Assembly: GCF_008728515.1 (NCBI RefSeq)
Contig: NC_044989.1
Location: 65,528,712-65,592,711, forward strand
Source: Papio anubis
Taxonomy: Eukaryota > Chordata > Mammalia > Primates > Cercopithecidae
Direction: 5' to 3'
DNA: 64,000 nt
Shown here piece after piece: positions 44,332 through 55,817 of the stretch. Below the pieces are notes generated by a model that saw only the letters and a list, made by a program, of their open reading frames with translations, made no database searches and had not been told where the DNA came from. Both the position numbers and the translations under genes were made by a program. How positions within the stretch are numbered: the first letter of the stretch is position 1; every line of letters begins with the position of its first letter.

Positions 44332-44906
44332 GTGGATGTCAAAGATACGTCTTCATATCCCATAGGACACTTGTTTAAATTTTGCCAGGTCAAAGGGAGA
44401 TTATTCTTATTCTGATTTTAACCCACACTGATTCTAATATATTGAGTTGTGTCATTTTCCTTTAAGGAAGTACAAAGTTTCAATGAAACAGCTGAATTGA
44501 CAGGAGTTCCAAGAATTGCAACAAACAGAATAAAAAGAACAATGAAATCATTCACAAAAGAGGCCATTCACAGACAGCTTGGTACCACTGTAGTAAAAAA
44601 AAAAAAAAAAAAAAAAAAAAATTAGAACAAACTGGAGTGAAAGGAAAGTATAGTTCAGGATTCTGGATTTTAAAAGTTTTATCCAGCAGTCGTTAGCTCT
44701 CCTGGCTAGTGTGATGCCTGTGATGGTGTTTCACTGTTGGAACAGCAAGCACTGTCTTCATTGAGGCTTGGCTGCAGCTGCTGTTTTGGTGTGGGGCCAA
44801 GTACCTTTGGGCAGTGTTTCGCACCTCTGAGAGTGAAATGACTCCTGTGGATTAAGTCCTAATCTGAGTGCAAACAATCTTTTCTGTTAAAAAAAAAATA
44901 GTTTTG
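44332..44906. other. Unique sequence with an isolated A27 run
   Basis: The A-run at 44,594-44,620 has no recognisable element before it. I checked for a retrocopy and could not match a coding frame. Confidence 0.4.
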
Positions 44907-45201
44907 AGGCCAGGCATGGTGGCTCCTGCCTATAATCCCAGCACTTTGGGAGGCTGAGGCGGGCGGATCACTTGAGGTCAGGAGTTTGAGACTAGCATGG
45001 CCAACATGGTGAAACCCTGTCTCTACTAAAAATACAAAAATTTAGCTGGGCCTGATGGCATGCACCTGTAGTCCCACGTACTCAGGAGGCTGAGGTAGGA
45101 GGATCGCTTGAACCCAGGAAGTATAGGTTACAGTAAGCCAAAATTGCACCACTGTCCTCCAGCCTGGGAGACAGAGCAAGATTCTGTTTCAAAAAAAAAA
45201 A
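44907..45201 (+). repeat. AluS
   Basis: Target 'aaaatagttttg'/'aaaaagttttgg'. Confidence 0.92.
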
Positions 45202-45225
45202 GTTTTGGGTTAAGTTTAATTTTTC

Positions 45226-45377
45226 TTTCAAAAAAAAAAATATATATATATATATATTTTTAGAGACAGGGTCTTGCTATGTTGCCCAGGTTTGTCTTGA
45301 TTCCTGAGCTCAAGAGGTCCTTGTGCCTCAGTCTCTCAAAGTCCTGGGATTACAGGAGTGAACCACCATGCCCAGCC
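45226..45377 (-). repeat. Monomeric Alu with (A)n(TA)n head
   Basis: Flanked by 'aagtttaatttttc' (45,212-45,225) and 'aagtttaatttttt' (45,378-45,391). (TA)n at about 45,240-45,257. Confidence 0.85.
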
Positions 45378-45392
45378 AAGTTTAATTTTTTA

Positions 45393-45692
45393 ATTTTTTA
45401 TTTATTTTTTTGAGACGGAGTCTCACTCTGTCGCCCAGGCTGGAATGCAGTGGTGCGATCTCCACTCATTGCAAGCTCCGCCCCCCGGGTTCACGTCATT
45501 CTCCTGCCTCAGCCTCCCGAGTAGCTGGGACTACAGGTGCCCGCCACCACACCAGGCGAATTTTTTTGTATTTTTAGTAGAGACGAGGTTTCACCATGTT
45601 CGCCAGGATGGTCTCGATCTCCTGACCTCATGATCCACCTGCCTTGGCCTCCCAAAGTACTAGGATTACAGGCATGAGCCACCACGCCCGGC
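45393..45692 (-). repeat. AluY
   Basis: 'tgcgatctccactcattgcaagctccgcc' region fits AluY. Inserted beside the duplicated target of the monomer. Confidence 0.92.
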
Positions 45693-45699
45693 CTAATTT

Positions 45700-46024
45700 T
45701 TTTGTTTGTTTGTTTTTGCTTTTGTTTTGTTTTGTTTTTTGAGACAGGGTCTCACTGTGTTGGCCAGGCTGGAGTGCAGTGGTGTGATCACAGTTCACTG
45801 CAGCCACGACCTCCCAGGCCCAAGCAATTCGCCCACCTCAGCCTCCCAAGTTAGCTGGGACTACAGGCGTGCACCACCACACCTGGCTAATGTTTTGATT
45901 TTTCTGTAGAAATGAAGTTTCACTATGTTGTTCAGGCTGGTCTCGAACTCCTGGCCTCAAGCCATCCTCCCACCTCAGCCTCCCAAAATCCTGGGATTAT
46001 AGGCGTGAGCCACTGCACCCAGCC
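45700..46024 (-). repeat. AluJ/S
   Basis: (TTTG)n/(TTTTG)n tail. The sequence after it is 'aagtttcattt', a further relative of the target shared with the two preceding elements. Confidence 0.9.
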
Positions 46025-46646
46025 AAGTTTCATTTCTGACCTATAAACGTTATCATTATAAGTCCTTCTGCTAAAGAGATACAACCAAAGTGTACCTATT
46101 CATTCATTTCACAGATATTGCATGCCAGGCCCCACACTGAGCTGAGTACTGTTCTAGGCACATGATATGTAACAGCAAGTAAAACATCCCTATCCTCACC
46201 AAGCTGATATTCAAGTGAAGGAGACAGACGAGAAACATAATGCATAAGGAAATCAGGTAATGTGTTAGAAGGTGGTGAGCACTATAGTGAAATAAAATCA
46301 AGGTTAGGTGGATCTGGCATGTGTGGAGAAGCAAATTGCAATCTTAAGGGTAGACTTTGTTAGGAATTAATTTTAAGCAAACGGTGTAAATGTTTAGGGG
46401 AAGAACATTCCAGGAAGTGTTAACAGCTGCACCGAGTCCCAAGAAAGCAGTATAGTGGCTTATTCCGGAAACAGCAAAGAGGCCAAAGTGACTGCATAGT
46501 TGGCCAGGTGGGAAGGTCAAGGAAATTCGGTAGGGCCTGGGGCTGTTGAAGGATTTCAGTTTCCACTATTTCCTTGCTTCCTCTGAACAAAGCACTTTTA
46601 AGCAGAGAGGAACTCAATTTGGCTTTCATTTTAAAGGGTCTCTGTG

Positions 46647-46954
46647 GGCCAGGAGTGGTGGCTCATGCCTGTAATCCCAGCACTTTGTGAGGCCTAGGCG
46701 GGTGGATCACCTGAGGTCAGGAAATCGAGACCAGCCAGGCCAACATGGTGATACCCCATCTGTACTGAAAATACAAAAATTAGCTGGGTATGGTGGCAGC
46801 GCCTGTAATCCCAGCTACTTGGGAGGCTGAGGCAAGAGAAAGGAGAATCGCTTGAACCCGGGAGGTGGAGGTTGCAGGGAGCCAAGATCATGCCATTGCA
46901 CTCCAGTCCGGATGACAGAGCAAGATAATGTCTTTTTTTAAAAAAGGAAAAAAA
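46647..46954 (+). repeat. AluS
   Basis: 'aaagggtc' before (46,633-46,640) and after the tail. Confidence 0.92.
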
Positions 46955-46960
46955 AGGGTC

Positions 46961-47278
46961 CAGGCGCTGTGGCTGACGCCTGTAATCCCAACACTTTGCG
47001 AGGCTGAGGCAGGCGGATCACGAAGTCAGGAGATCGAGACCATCCTGGCTAACATGGTGAAACTCCGTCTCTACTAAAAATACAAACAAAAAAAACCAAA
47101 AAAAACCCCAACAAATTAGCCGGGCATGGTGGCAGGCGCCTGTGGTTCCAGATACTCAGGAGGCTGAGACAGGAGAATGGGGGGAACCCAGGAGGCGGAG
47201 GTTGCAGCGAGCTGAGATTGCACCACTGCACTCCAGCCTGGGTGACAGAGTGAGACTCTGTCTCAAAAAAAAAAAAAA
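46961..47278 (+). repeat. AluY/S with expanded middle A-region
   Basis: The middle region 'acaaacaaaaaaaacc' repeats lengthen it by about 20 bp. Directly follows the previous Alu. Confidence 0.92.
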
Positions 47279-47774
47279 GTGGGGGTATCTCTCTGGCTTC
47301 CCTGTTGAGAATAGACTGAAGGGGACAAGACAAAACAAGGAGACCAGGTGGGACAGGTGGGAGCCTACTGTTATGATCCAGGCTAGAGCTGGGAGTGGTT
47401 CAAACCAGCATGTAGAGTGGCAGGGGTAAAAAGGGATCACATTCTGGATGAGTTCTGCAAACAGAACCAACAGAATTTACAGAGGGATAGGATGTGGACT
47501 GGGAGAGAAAGAGAAGAGTCAAAGTGACTCCACGGTTTGAAGCCTGAACAACTACAAAAAATGGAGTTGTCATCAGCTGAGGTGGGAAAGCTGCTGATGC
47601 AGCAGGCTTGAGGGTAGATCAGGAGTTCAGTTTTGGATACACTGCTTTGACATCCAAATGGGGCCATAAGTGGGCTGTAGACATGTGAATCTGGAGTTCA
47701 GGAGAGAGGTCTGAGCAGGAGACATAATTTGGGAGTTGTAAGTATGTAGACAGATAAGTTACTCACCTTTTTCC

Positions 47775-47900
47775 ATCCTTTTAATATGAATGTTTTCAAA
47801 CATACACAAATGCACATACATTTAGTACATATACCTTCTACCTTCATTCAACAATTATTAACATTTTGCCATATTAGCTCTATATTTCTCTATCTTTTAA
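47775..47900 (-). repeat. Probable old L1 end
   Basis: 'attattaacattttgccatatt' resembles the old L1 3' text also near 43.1 kb. Low information. Confidence 0.4.
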
Positions 47901-47913
47901 AAATAAAAATAGA

Positions 47914-48219
47914 GGCCGGGCACGGTGGCTCAAGCCTGTAATCCCAGCACTTTGGGAGGCCGAGACGGGCGGATCACAAGGTCAGGAGATCGAGACCATC
48001 CTGGCTAACCCGGTGAAACCCCGTCTCTACTAAAAAATACAAAAAACTAGCCAGGCGAGGTGGCGGGCGCCTGTAGTCCCAGCTACTCTGGAGGCTGAGG
48101 CAGGAGAATGGCGTGAACCCGGGAGGCGGAGCTTGCAGTGAGCTGAGATCCGGCCACTGCACTCCAGCCTGGGCGACAGAGTGAGACTCCGTCTCAAAAA
48201 AAAAATAAAAAATAAAAAT
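47914..48219 (+). repeat. AluYR-like, young
   Basis: 'ggctcaagcctgtaatccc', 'gaggccgagacgggcgg' and 'gctgagatccggcc'. Inserted at an 'ataaaaatagag' target found at both ends. Confidence 0.95.
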
Positions 48220-48225
48220 AAAAAT

Positions 48226-48347
48226 AAAAATAGAGACAGGTTCTCACTTTGTTGCCCAGACTAGTTTCAAACTCCTGGGCTCATGCGATCCTCTCGCTCT
48301 GGCCTCCAAAAGTGCTGGTATTACAGGCATGAGCCACCACGCCCAGC
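48226..48347 (-). repeat. Monomeric (left-arm) Alu
   Basis: 'agagacaggttctcactttg' through 'ccaccacgcccagcc'. The young Alu before it landed at its T/A-rich head. Confidence 0.83.
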
Positions 48348-48645
48348 CATATTTGTCTATTTATACACGTTTTTGTTTGTTTGTTTAACTGAGCCGTTTC
48401 AGAGTAGGAAACATCTTGTTGCTTCACTCTTGAATACTCTGGCATTCCTGAAAGAAATGTAAAATCCCCCAAATCAATGAGATAACAGAGCAAATGAAAG
48501 CAGATAATGACCAGGGTCAAGGAAGGAGCCCTGGGGCACCCCAAGGATAAGAGGTCTGGGAGAAGGAGCAACCATTAAGGGAGAAGGAACCTGAGAAAGT
48601 AGATGTAATGTAGAGTAGGTGGACATTTTCTTCTGATTGCTGATT

Positions 48646-49033
48646 TTTTTTTTTTTTTTTTTGAGACAGAGTTTCGCTCTTATTGCCCAGGGTGGAGTGC
48701 AATGGCGCGATCTCCGCTCACAGCAACCTCTGCTTCCCAGGTTCAAGCAATTCTCCTGCCTCGGCCTCCCTAGTAGCTGGGATTACCGGCGCACGCCACC
48801 ACACCTGGCTAATTTTTGTATTTTTACTAGAGACAGAGTTTTACCATGTTGGCTGGGCTGCCCTTGAACTCCTAACTTCAGGTGATCTACCCAACAAAGC
48901 CCAGTAAAATTTTTTGTAGAGATGGGGTTTCACCACATTACCCAGGTTGGTCTTGAACTTCTAGACTCAAGTGATCTGCCTGCCTCGCCCTCCCAAAGTG
49001 CTGGGATTACAGGCCTGAGCCACTGCACCCAGC
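48646..49033 (-). repeat. Chimeric Alu, 388 bp, bounded by a 10-bp TSD
   Basis: 'tgattgctga' precedes and follows the whole block. 48,646-48,891 is an ordinary Alu. At 48,892 it switches to left-arm sequence with unusual wording ('caacaaagcccagta', 'accacattacccagg'). Confidence 0.88.
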
Positions 49034-49261
49034 TGATTGCTGAAATTTACCAAAATGTAAAGAGGCAGATACAAAAGGCATTCATGCAAATTTTCCTTCT
49101 AATTTCAGAATTTCTTCTTCACACTTGTGGAACAAACTATTTTTTTCTTAGTCTTCTTAAGACTGGGGTAATTATGAAAGGAATCAAATAATTCCTTTTG
49201 ACTGTTTGAAATGAGCACCCTAATACACCCAGGGGCATAGACTCCATAAATAATGAAGAGG

Positions 49262-49554
49262 TCAGCTGGGCATGGTGGCTCATGCCTGCAATCCCAGCAC
49301 TTTGAGAGGGCGAGGCAGACAGATCACTTGAGTCCAGGAGTTCAAGACCAGCCTGGGTAATGTGGTGAAACCCCATCTCTACAAAAAAATGTACTGGGCT
49401 TTGTTGTGCACCTGTAGTCCCAGCTACTTGGGAGGCTGTGGTGGGAGGATCACCTGAGCCTGGGAGGCAAAGGCTACAGTGAGCTATGATCACCCTACCG
49501 TACTCCAGCCTGGGTGACAGAGTGAGACCTTGTCTCAGAAAAAAAAAAAAAAAA
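49262..49554 (+). repeat. AluJ/S sharing private text with the Alu before it
   Basis: 'tactgggctttgttg' and 'cctgggtaatgtggt' are the reverse complements of the unusual text in the neighbour. Confidence 0.92.
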
Positions 49555-49951
49555 GATATCAAGTCACAATACTGCTGTCTGAATTGGCAAAGATTCAGTT
49601 CAGTTTTCAGCACTAACTCAAAGCAAGCCAATCAATCAAATTCAGAGGCTAATTTAGGAAATTAAGAAGCTGAATGACAATTTTGATTTTTTTTTAACCA
49701 CAGAGTTAACACTTTTTTAAAGGTGTTCCTCACATCAACCTACACAAAATAAACTATGGTTAAAAACTAAAAGTATGACAGTCCAAAGAAGAAGACATAT
49801 TTAAAATTTTTTTTAAAAACTAAAACTATTTTCATTCCTCATAAATATTATTCATAGCCTGTCCATAGCCAACATAAAATAGGGTATCTGTAGCTTCAGG
49901 GCAACCTCCTATCCTGTACCTGGTCCTTGGGCATAACCACAAAAAGATTGA
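49555..49951. other. AT-rich unique sequence
   Basis: Nothing recognised. Confidence 0.5.
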
Positions 49952-50114
49952 TTGATTGATTATTGAAAGGGGGTCTTGCTTTGTCACGCAGGCTGGAGTG
50001 CACTGGCATGATCATGACTCATCACAGCCTCGAACTCCTAGGCTCAAAGGATCCTCCCTCCTCAGCTTCCTGAGCAGCTGGGACTACTACAGGCAAGAGC
50101 CACCACACCCGGCT
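49952..50114 (-). repeat. Monomeric Alu with (GATT)n edge
   Basis: 'aaaagattgatt' before and 'aaaagactgatt' after. One arm only. Confidence 0.83.
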
Positions 50115-50325
50115 CAAAAGACTGATTTTTAGATAGGAGGTTGCTAAGCAGTCAAGCAAATTTCATTCATTTTGGACTTCCTGAACACTGGAACCCCTCC
50201 TTTTATGACTCAGAAAATAACAACCAACAAAATAAATCATATGTGGAGCTAACATCAGACACGTACTTAACAATAAATAATAAAAAAGAAGTTGATGTTG
50301 GCTCTGGCTAGATCTCCAGAGATAA

Positions 50326-50603
50326 GGCCAGGCGCGGTGGCTCACACCTGTAATCCCAGCACTTTGGGAGGCTGAGGCGAGCAGATTGCTTGAGGTCAGG
50401 AGTTTGAGACCAGCCTGGCCAACATGGTGAAACTTCGTCTTTACTAAAAATACAAAAATTAGCCTGGTGTGGTGGTGTATGCCTGTAGTCCCAGCTACTC
50501 AGGGGGCTGAGGCAGAAGAATCGCTTGAACTTGGGAGACGGAGGTTGTGGTGAGTCAAGATCTCACCACTGTACTCCAGCTTGGGCGACAGATCGAGACT
50601 CTG

Positions 50604-50634
<31 letters not shown>

Positions 50635-50653
50635 AAGAAAGAGAGAAAAGAAA
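50326..50653 (+). repeat. AluS with purine tail
   Basis: 'tccagagataa' at 50,315-50,325 and 50,654-50,664. The tail became (GAAA)/(GA)n at about 50,604-50,650. Confidence 0.94.
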
Positions 50654-50997
50654 TCCAGAGATAAAATACACTGCATTGAAGATCAGGTAAATGCTTGGAT
50701 CTAGCATTATGAATTTTATCCTAAGAGAATCTAAGTCTGGCCACTCGTGGGAGGCTGAATAGTAATTGCTAGTAACGAACTAATCAGCTTGGGAAATGTC
50801 TCTAAGCCCCTTCCCAGAGCCAGTTCCTTTTCTCTTCATTTCCTGTTCTTTGCCCAGGAACCTCTTCGGTCTCATTTTTCAGCCATGCACCAAGTTCGGA
50901 AAAGAAACTACCATTTCCTAGGCTTGTGTCTATATAGTTCAGAACAAAATGAAGTCCAGAACAGAATGAGCTCGATTCTGACCCACAGGGAGGGATT

Positions 50998-51088
50998 TAA
51001 AGAAGCAGAGGAAAAAAGAAAAAAAAAAAAAAAAAGTGGAGAAGAAAAGAGGAGGGACAGAAAAAAGGGAAGAAAATGGGAGGAAAGA
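50998..51088 (+). repeat. Polypurine tract
   Basis: About 90 bases almost wholly A and G, including an A17-type run. Confidence 0.9.
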
Positions 51089-51569
51089 CTAGGATGACTA
51101 TTTTTCCACTTAGTACACTGTCTACTAAGTGTAGAAGGACCAAAGAAAAAAAAGCGTTCTATTTTTAAATGAGCTGCTTCCACATTCTAGGAGGGTTGCC
51201 AAGGGATGCAGAAAGGCACTGAAATGGGCTTTATAATGCAGCAGTAGGTTCCCTAGGCCTCATCTAGAAGCAGGAAGTTTAGAAGAGAGGAATAAAAGTA
51301 CTCTGTGTAATAACCTCAGAGGTGATCTACAATTGGACCAGGGAAACCTTGGCAGATTTGTTCCTTTGACGCAGACTTCCTGTTTCAGCTTCATATGAAT
51401 TTAAACTGTTGTAACTAGGAATTGTTGCTAGTCTTGGGAGACTGGGTATGTTGAGTTTTGTCCAAGAGCTACCCACGGGCCACCAGGAATAGAGCTGCAG
51501 AAGAGAGCTGGGGGAGTGGGCAGGCCTGTCCCGACTGTCACAGTGGCAGAGGCGCCCCAGATCACGTGT

Positions 51570-51795
51570 CCAGCTAACACACGGAGCATTCGTTACATGC
51601 GAAGTGCTGCTCCCAGGGCTTTATCTTTGTAACCTTGTGAAATAACTATTCCTCCAACCTTATGAATAAGGAAAGAGGTACAGAGAGGTATCTGAAAGGA
51701 TCTGTCCTAGGTCACTCAAGTGACAAATGGAAAAGCCGGGTTGAACCCAAGTAATCTGGACCTTAGACAGCAGGATTGTAACCACTTTGGAGGAT
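51570..51795 (-). repeat. MIR
   Basis: 'tatgaataaggaaagaggtac', 'gtcctaggtcactcaagtg' and 'gccgggttgaacccaag' are a MIR read in reverse. Confidence 0.82.
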
Positions 51796-52674
51796 GGGAA
51801 TTGAAGGGTCCTTGCTCCTCCTTTCTGCCCTGCCTTGTACACCTCCTTTAATTTCTGGCCTATTAAAATTCTAATTATAGGTTATTTTGCTTAAGAGATA
51901 CAACCAAAGTGTGACTATTCATTCAATTTGCTCATTCCACAAATAGGCCCCATTCTTGCTTCCTTGGGTCCTGGAAATCACCCCCTGCCTCGCTCCCATA
52001 GAATTATTTGCAAAACTCAGCCTCAGAAGTAGATTGCTTGGGATTATTACGGTTTGAAGACTATCTTGGTAGTTGGGGGAAGGTGAATGGGAGGATGGGA
52101 GGAGCCAAGCCCCATGGGTAGAAGGTAGAGAATTGAAGAGGAAGGGAAAGTGGTATTACTATTAGTGGGGCTGAGAAGGGGTGGGAGGTAGGCTTGGAGC
52201 GGGTACAGCCTTCTCAGCCCCACTTTTCCTTTGAGATGGCAGCACCCAACCAGGAGAAGACTTGACCGGGGGGTGGCTTGCGGTACTTTTTCCGACCTCA
52301 TTTATCGCCATGTTCTTGACCTCCCGCACAGTGCTGGGAGTTTATGCTGATTGAATGGTTGAATAAATGAATGAACTGACTTAGTAACACATGATCTTTT
52401 ACAAGTTGTTGTTTTCCTCCCTGTTTTGGCTACATAGTGAGTTTCCCTTGTTAACGTTGTATGGAGACATTTCCCTTTTTCTCAAGTTGGTCCCCAGTAA
52501 CAAAGCATCTAGAGTTTAAATGAAAATATCCGTGTCTTGTAAAAGCCCACACGTCCATTTTGCAGGGCCAGGCGATCTACTAACATTAATTGCATTCCAC
52601 CTCCCTTGCTCCTTTCCTACCTACTTCACTAGCATTTCCTGCCTCAGCATCACAATCCTTGTCACTGAATAACC

Positions 52675-52978
52675 TTTTTTCTTTTTCTTTTTTTGAGACA
52701 GAGTCTTGCTCTGTCGCCCAGGCTGGAGTGCAGTGGCACAATCTCAGCTCACTGCAACCTCCACCTCCCGGGTTCAAGTGATTCTCCTGCCTCAGCCTCC
52801 CGAGTAGCTGGGACTACAGGCGTGCACCACCACACCCGGCTAATTTTCGTATTTTTAGTAGAGACAGGGTTTCACCATGTTGGCCAGGCTGTTCTTGAAC
52901 TCCTGACCTCAGGTGATCCACCCACCTCGGTCTCCCAGAGTGTTGGGATTACAGGCATGAGCCACTGTGCCTGGCCAG
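52675..52978 (-). repeat. AluS
   Basis: 'attgaataac'-type target ('cactgaataac' before, 'cattgaataac' after). Confidence 0.94.
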
Positions 52979-53030
52979 CCATTGAATAACTTTTGACTTC
53001 ACTTGATTAGTAAGTTTAAAATTAAAAATA

Positions 53031-53244
53031 GCCTGCCCAGGCAACATGGCAAGACCCTGTCTCTAGAAAAAAATTAAAAAGTTAGCTGGGCATGGTGGTG
53101 CATACCTGTAATCCCAGCTACTTGGGAGGCTGAGGTGGGAGGATTGATTGAGCCCAGGAGGTTGAGGCTGCAGTGGGCCATGATCATGTCACCGCACTGT
53201 AGCCTGGGCAACAGAGCAAGACCCTGTTTCAAAAAAAAAAAAAA
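53031..53244 (+). repeat. AluJ, head missing
   Basis: Starts at 'gcctgcccaggcaacatgg', about 75 bp into the left arm. Confidence 0.87.
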
Positions 53245-53410
53245 TAGATTAAGAAACAGAACATTACTAGAACATGTGCATATTCTATCACCTAGCGAAT
53301 CTACTCCTAGGTACATACCCAACAGAAATGCAAATATGTGTTCACCAAAAGACACTACTGAAGTGTGATAACTCTTACCATTTTGTCACTTTCACCTTAA
53401 ATCCTAATTT

Positions 53411-53717
53411 TCTCTCTTTTTTTTTTTTTTTTGAGACAAAGTCTTGCTGTCTCACCCAGACTGGAGTGCAGTGGTGCGATCTTGGCTCACTAGAACCTCC
53501 ACCTCTTGGGTTCAAGCAATTCTCCTGCCTCAGTCTCCCAGGTAGCTGGGATTACAAGCATGTTCCACTACACCCGTCTTATTTTTGTATTTTTAGTAGG
53601 GACTGGGTTTCACCATGTTGGCAAGGCTGGTCTCGAACTTCTGACTTCAGGTGATTCACCCGCCTCGGCCTCCCAAAATGCTGGGATTACAGGCGTGAGC
53701 CACCGTACCCAGCCCCA
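53411..53717 (-). repeat. AluS
   Basis: Complete; followed within 10 bp by the (AT) microsatellite. Confidence 0.92.
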
Positions 53718-53721
53718 GCCT

Positions 53722-53724
<3 letters not shown>

Positions 53725-53766
<42 letters not shown>
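53725..53766 (+). repeat. (AT)21 microsatellite
   Basis: Forty-two uninterrupted bases, between two Alus of the same orientation. Confidence 0.95.
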
Positions 53767-53769
<3 letters not shown>

Positions 53770-54078
53770 TATTTTTTTTGGTGGGGGCGTGGTGGGGGGA
53801 CGGAGGTTTGCTCTTGCTGCTCAGGCTGGAGTGCAATAGCGCAGTCTCAGCTCACTGCAACCTCTGCCTCCCAGGTTCAAGCTATTCTCCTGACTTGGCC
53901 TCCCGAGTAGCTGGGATTATAGGCACGTGCCACCACGCCTAGCTAATTTTGTATTTTTAGTACAGACAGGGTTTCTTCGTGTTGGTCAGGCTGCTCTCGA
54001 ACTCCCGACCTCAGGTGATCTGCCTGCCTAGGCCTCCCAAAGTGCTGGGATTACAGGCGTGAGCCACCGTACCCAGCA
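53770..54078 (-). repeat. Alu with G-rich change near its tail
   Basis: 'tggtgggggcgtggtgggg' replaces the usual 'gagacggagtc'. The remainder is a normal Alu. Confidence 0.9.
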
Positions 54079-54361
54079 ATATACTTTAATAAAAGACATT
54101 AAGCACTGCAATTACAGTTGAAGCCTCCTTTGACTTTCAATCCCAGTCCCATTACTCTCTCCTTAACCCTTCAACCACTCATAAATTGTGTATTTTTATA
54201 TCTTCACATCAATATATTTATATCCATGAATTCATTGCATTTTTCCTGACTTCTAGTGAGACTGAGGGCTTTCTCCTGTTTCCTCTTCTATGAATTTCCT
54301 TTTCATATTATTGGCCTATTTTTCTATTGGATTTTTCCTTGCTTATTAATTTTAGGAGGCA

Positions 54362-54678
54362 TTTTATTTTATTTTATTTTATTATTATTATTTTTTGAGA
54401 TGGAGTCTTGCTCTGTCACCCTGGATGGCATACAGTGGCATGATCTTGGCTCACTGCAACTTCTGCCTCCCAGGTTCAAGCAATTCTTCTGCCTTAGCCT
54501 CCCTAGTAGCTGGGATTACAGGCATGCACCACCATGCCCAGCTAATTTTTGTATTTTTAGTAGAGATGGGATTTCTCCACGTTGGTCAGGCTGCTCTCGA
54601 ACTCCCGACCTCAGGTGATCCGCCCACCTCCGTCTCCCAAAGTGCTGGGATTATAGGCGTAAGCCACCACACCCAGCC
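54362..54678 (-). repeat. AluS/J
   Basis: Tail of (TTTTA)n then (ATT)n. Confidence 0.92.
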
Positions 54679-54781
54679 TACAGATGATTTTTATATGTAT
54701 TTTAATTTTAAAATACATATAATTGTAAAAATTTAATTTAAATTTAAAATGTTTTAAAATACAGATAAGAATTACTTTAAA

Positions 54782-55218
54782 TTGTTTTTTGTTGAGATGG
54801 TTGGGGGGGTGGTTCTTGCTTTGTTGCCCAGTCGAGTCTTTTTTTTTTTTTTTTTTTTTTTTGAGACGGAGTCTGGCTCTGTAGCCCAGGCTAGAGTGCA
54901 GTGGCCAGATCTCAGCTCACTGCAAGCTCCGCCTCCTGGGTTCACGCCATTCTCCGGCCTCAGCCTCCCGAGTAGCTGGGACTACAGGCGCCCGCCACCT
55001 CGCCCGGCTAGTTTTTTGTATTTCTTAGTAGAGACGGGGTTTCACCGTGTTAGCCAGGATGGTCTCGATCTCCTGACCTCGTGATCCACCCGTCTCGGCC
55101 TCCCAAAGTGCTGGGATTACAGGCTTGAGCCACCGCGCCCGGCCCCAGTCGAGTCTTGAACTCCTGGCTTCAAGCAATCCTCCCACTGCAGGCTTTCAAG
55201 CAGCTGGGACTGTATAGG
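54782..55218 (-). repeat. Old Alu remnant split by a young Alu
   Basis: Left piece 54,782-54,826 ('gatggttgggggggtgg', 'ttgttgcccag'), right piece 55,158-55,218 ('gaactcctggcttcaagc'). Confidence 0.78.
54841..55143 (-). repeat. AluYR-like, 14-bp TSD
   Basis: 'cccagtcgagtctt' is perfect at 54,827-54,840 and 55,144-55,157. 'aggcttgagccacc' and 'gcccggctagttttttg' mark the lineage. Confidence 0.95.
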
Positions 55219-55509
55219 TATGTGTAGATGAGGATCTTTAATCTGTGACTTTTTTCTCAACATTACTTGAAAAACGTGATAGTCCTTGAAAATATTCTAG
55301 TTACTTTACAAGGCCTAGGGATGAGTATTAAGAATAGGTGCAAATAATTGCTTAAATTTAAATACTGGAGAGCGCCATTTGGGGTGTTCGGTATTTACCA
55401 ATGCAAAGCTCTCTTTGCTTTGTTCTCATAAGACCTGCCTTCAAGAGTAATGTACTTTTTGACAATGGCAAGGAGATGGAGGAAATGAGGTCACTAAACA
55501 AAAAAATTG

Positions 55510-55803
55510 GCCAGCCACCGTGGCTCATGCCTGTAATCCCAGCACTTTGGGAGGCCGAGGAGGGTGAATCACCTGAGGTCAGGAGTTCAACAGCCTGGCC
55601 AACATGGTGAAACCCCATCTCTACTAAAAATACAAAAATTAGCCAGGCATAGTGGTGTGTGTCTGTAATCCCTGCTACTGGGGAGGCTGAGGCAGGAGAA
55701 TCATTTGAACCTGGGAGGCGGAGATTGCAGTGAGCCAAGAAAGTGCCATTGCACTCCAGCCTGGGCGACAGAGTGAGACCCTGTCTCAAAGAAATAAAGA
55801 AAG
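55510..55803 (+). repeat. AluS with 14-bp TSD
   Basis: 'aaacaaaaaaattg' at 55,496-55,509 and 55,804-55,817. Confidence 0.94.
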
Positions 55804-55817
55804 AAACAAAAAAATTG

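Larger units (their letters stand above)
46085..48630 (+). repeat. Ancient interspersed repeat, L2-like at its start, cut by Alus
   Basis: Non-Alu pieces 46,085-46,640, 47,279-47,760 and 48,410-48,630 read in a single order: 'attcatttcacagatattgc', 'agaacattccaggaag', 'gttgagaatagactgaagg', 'gactccacggtttgaagcc', 'gccctggggcaccccaagg'. This matches a long old mammalian repeat I recall but cannot name. No open frame. Confidence 0.55.
50665..52674. other. Two-kilobase stretch with few repeats
   Basis: Contains a polypurine tract (50,998-51,088), a MIR (51,570-51,795) and an L2 tail (52,310-52,380: 'gttgaataaatgaatgaac'). No exon with reading frame and splice sites stands out. It is a reasonable place to look for a regulatory element, on absence of repeats alone. 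Confidence 0.45.

Noticed and set aside
44460..44620. Processed pseudogene ending in A27
   Set aside because: I could not match the upstream bases to any coding sequence or find a target duplication; the A-run alone is not enough.
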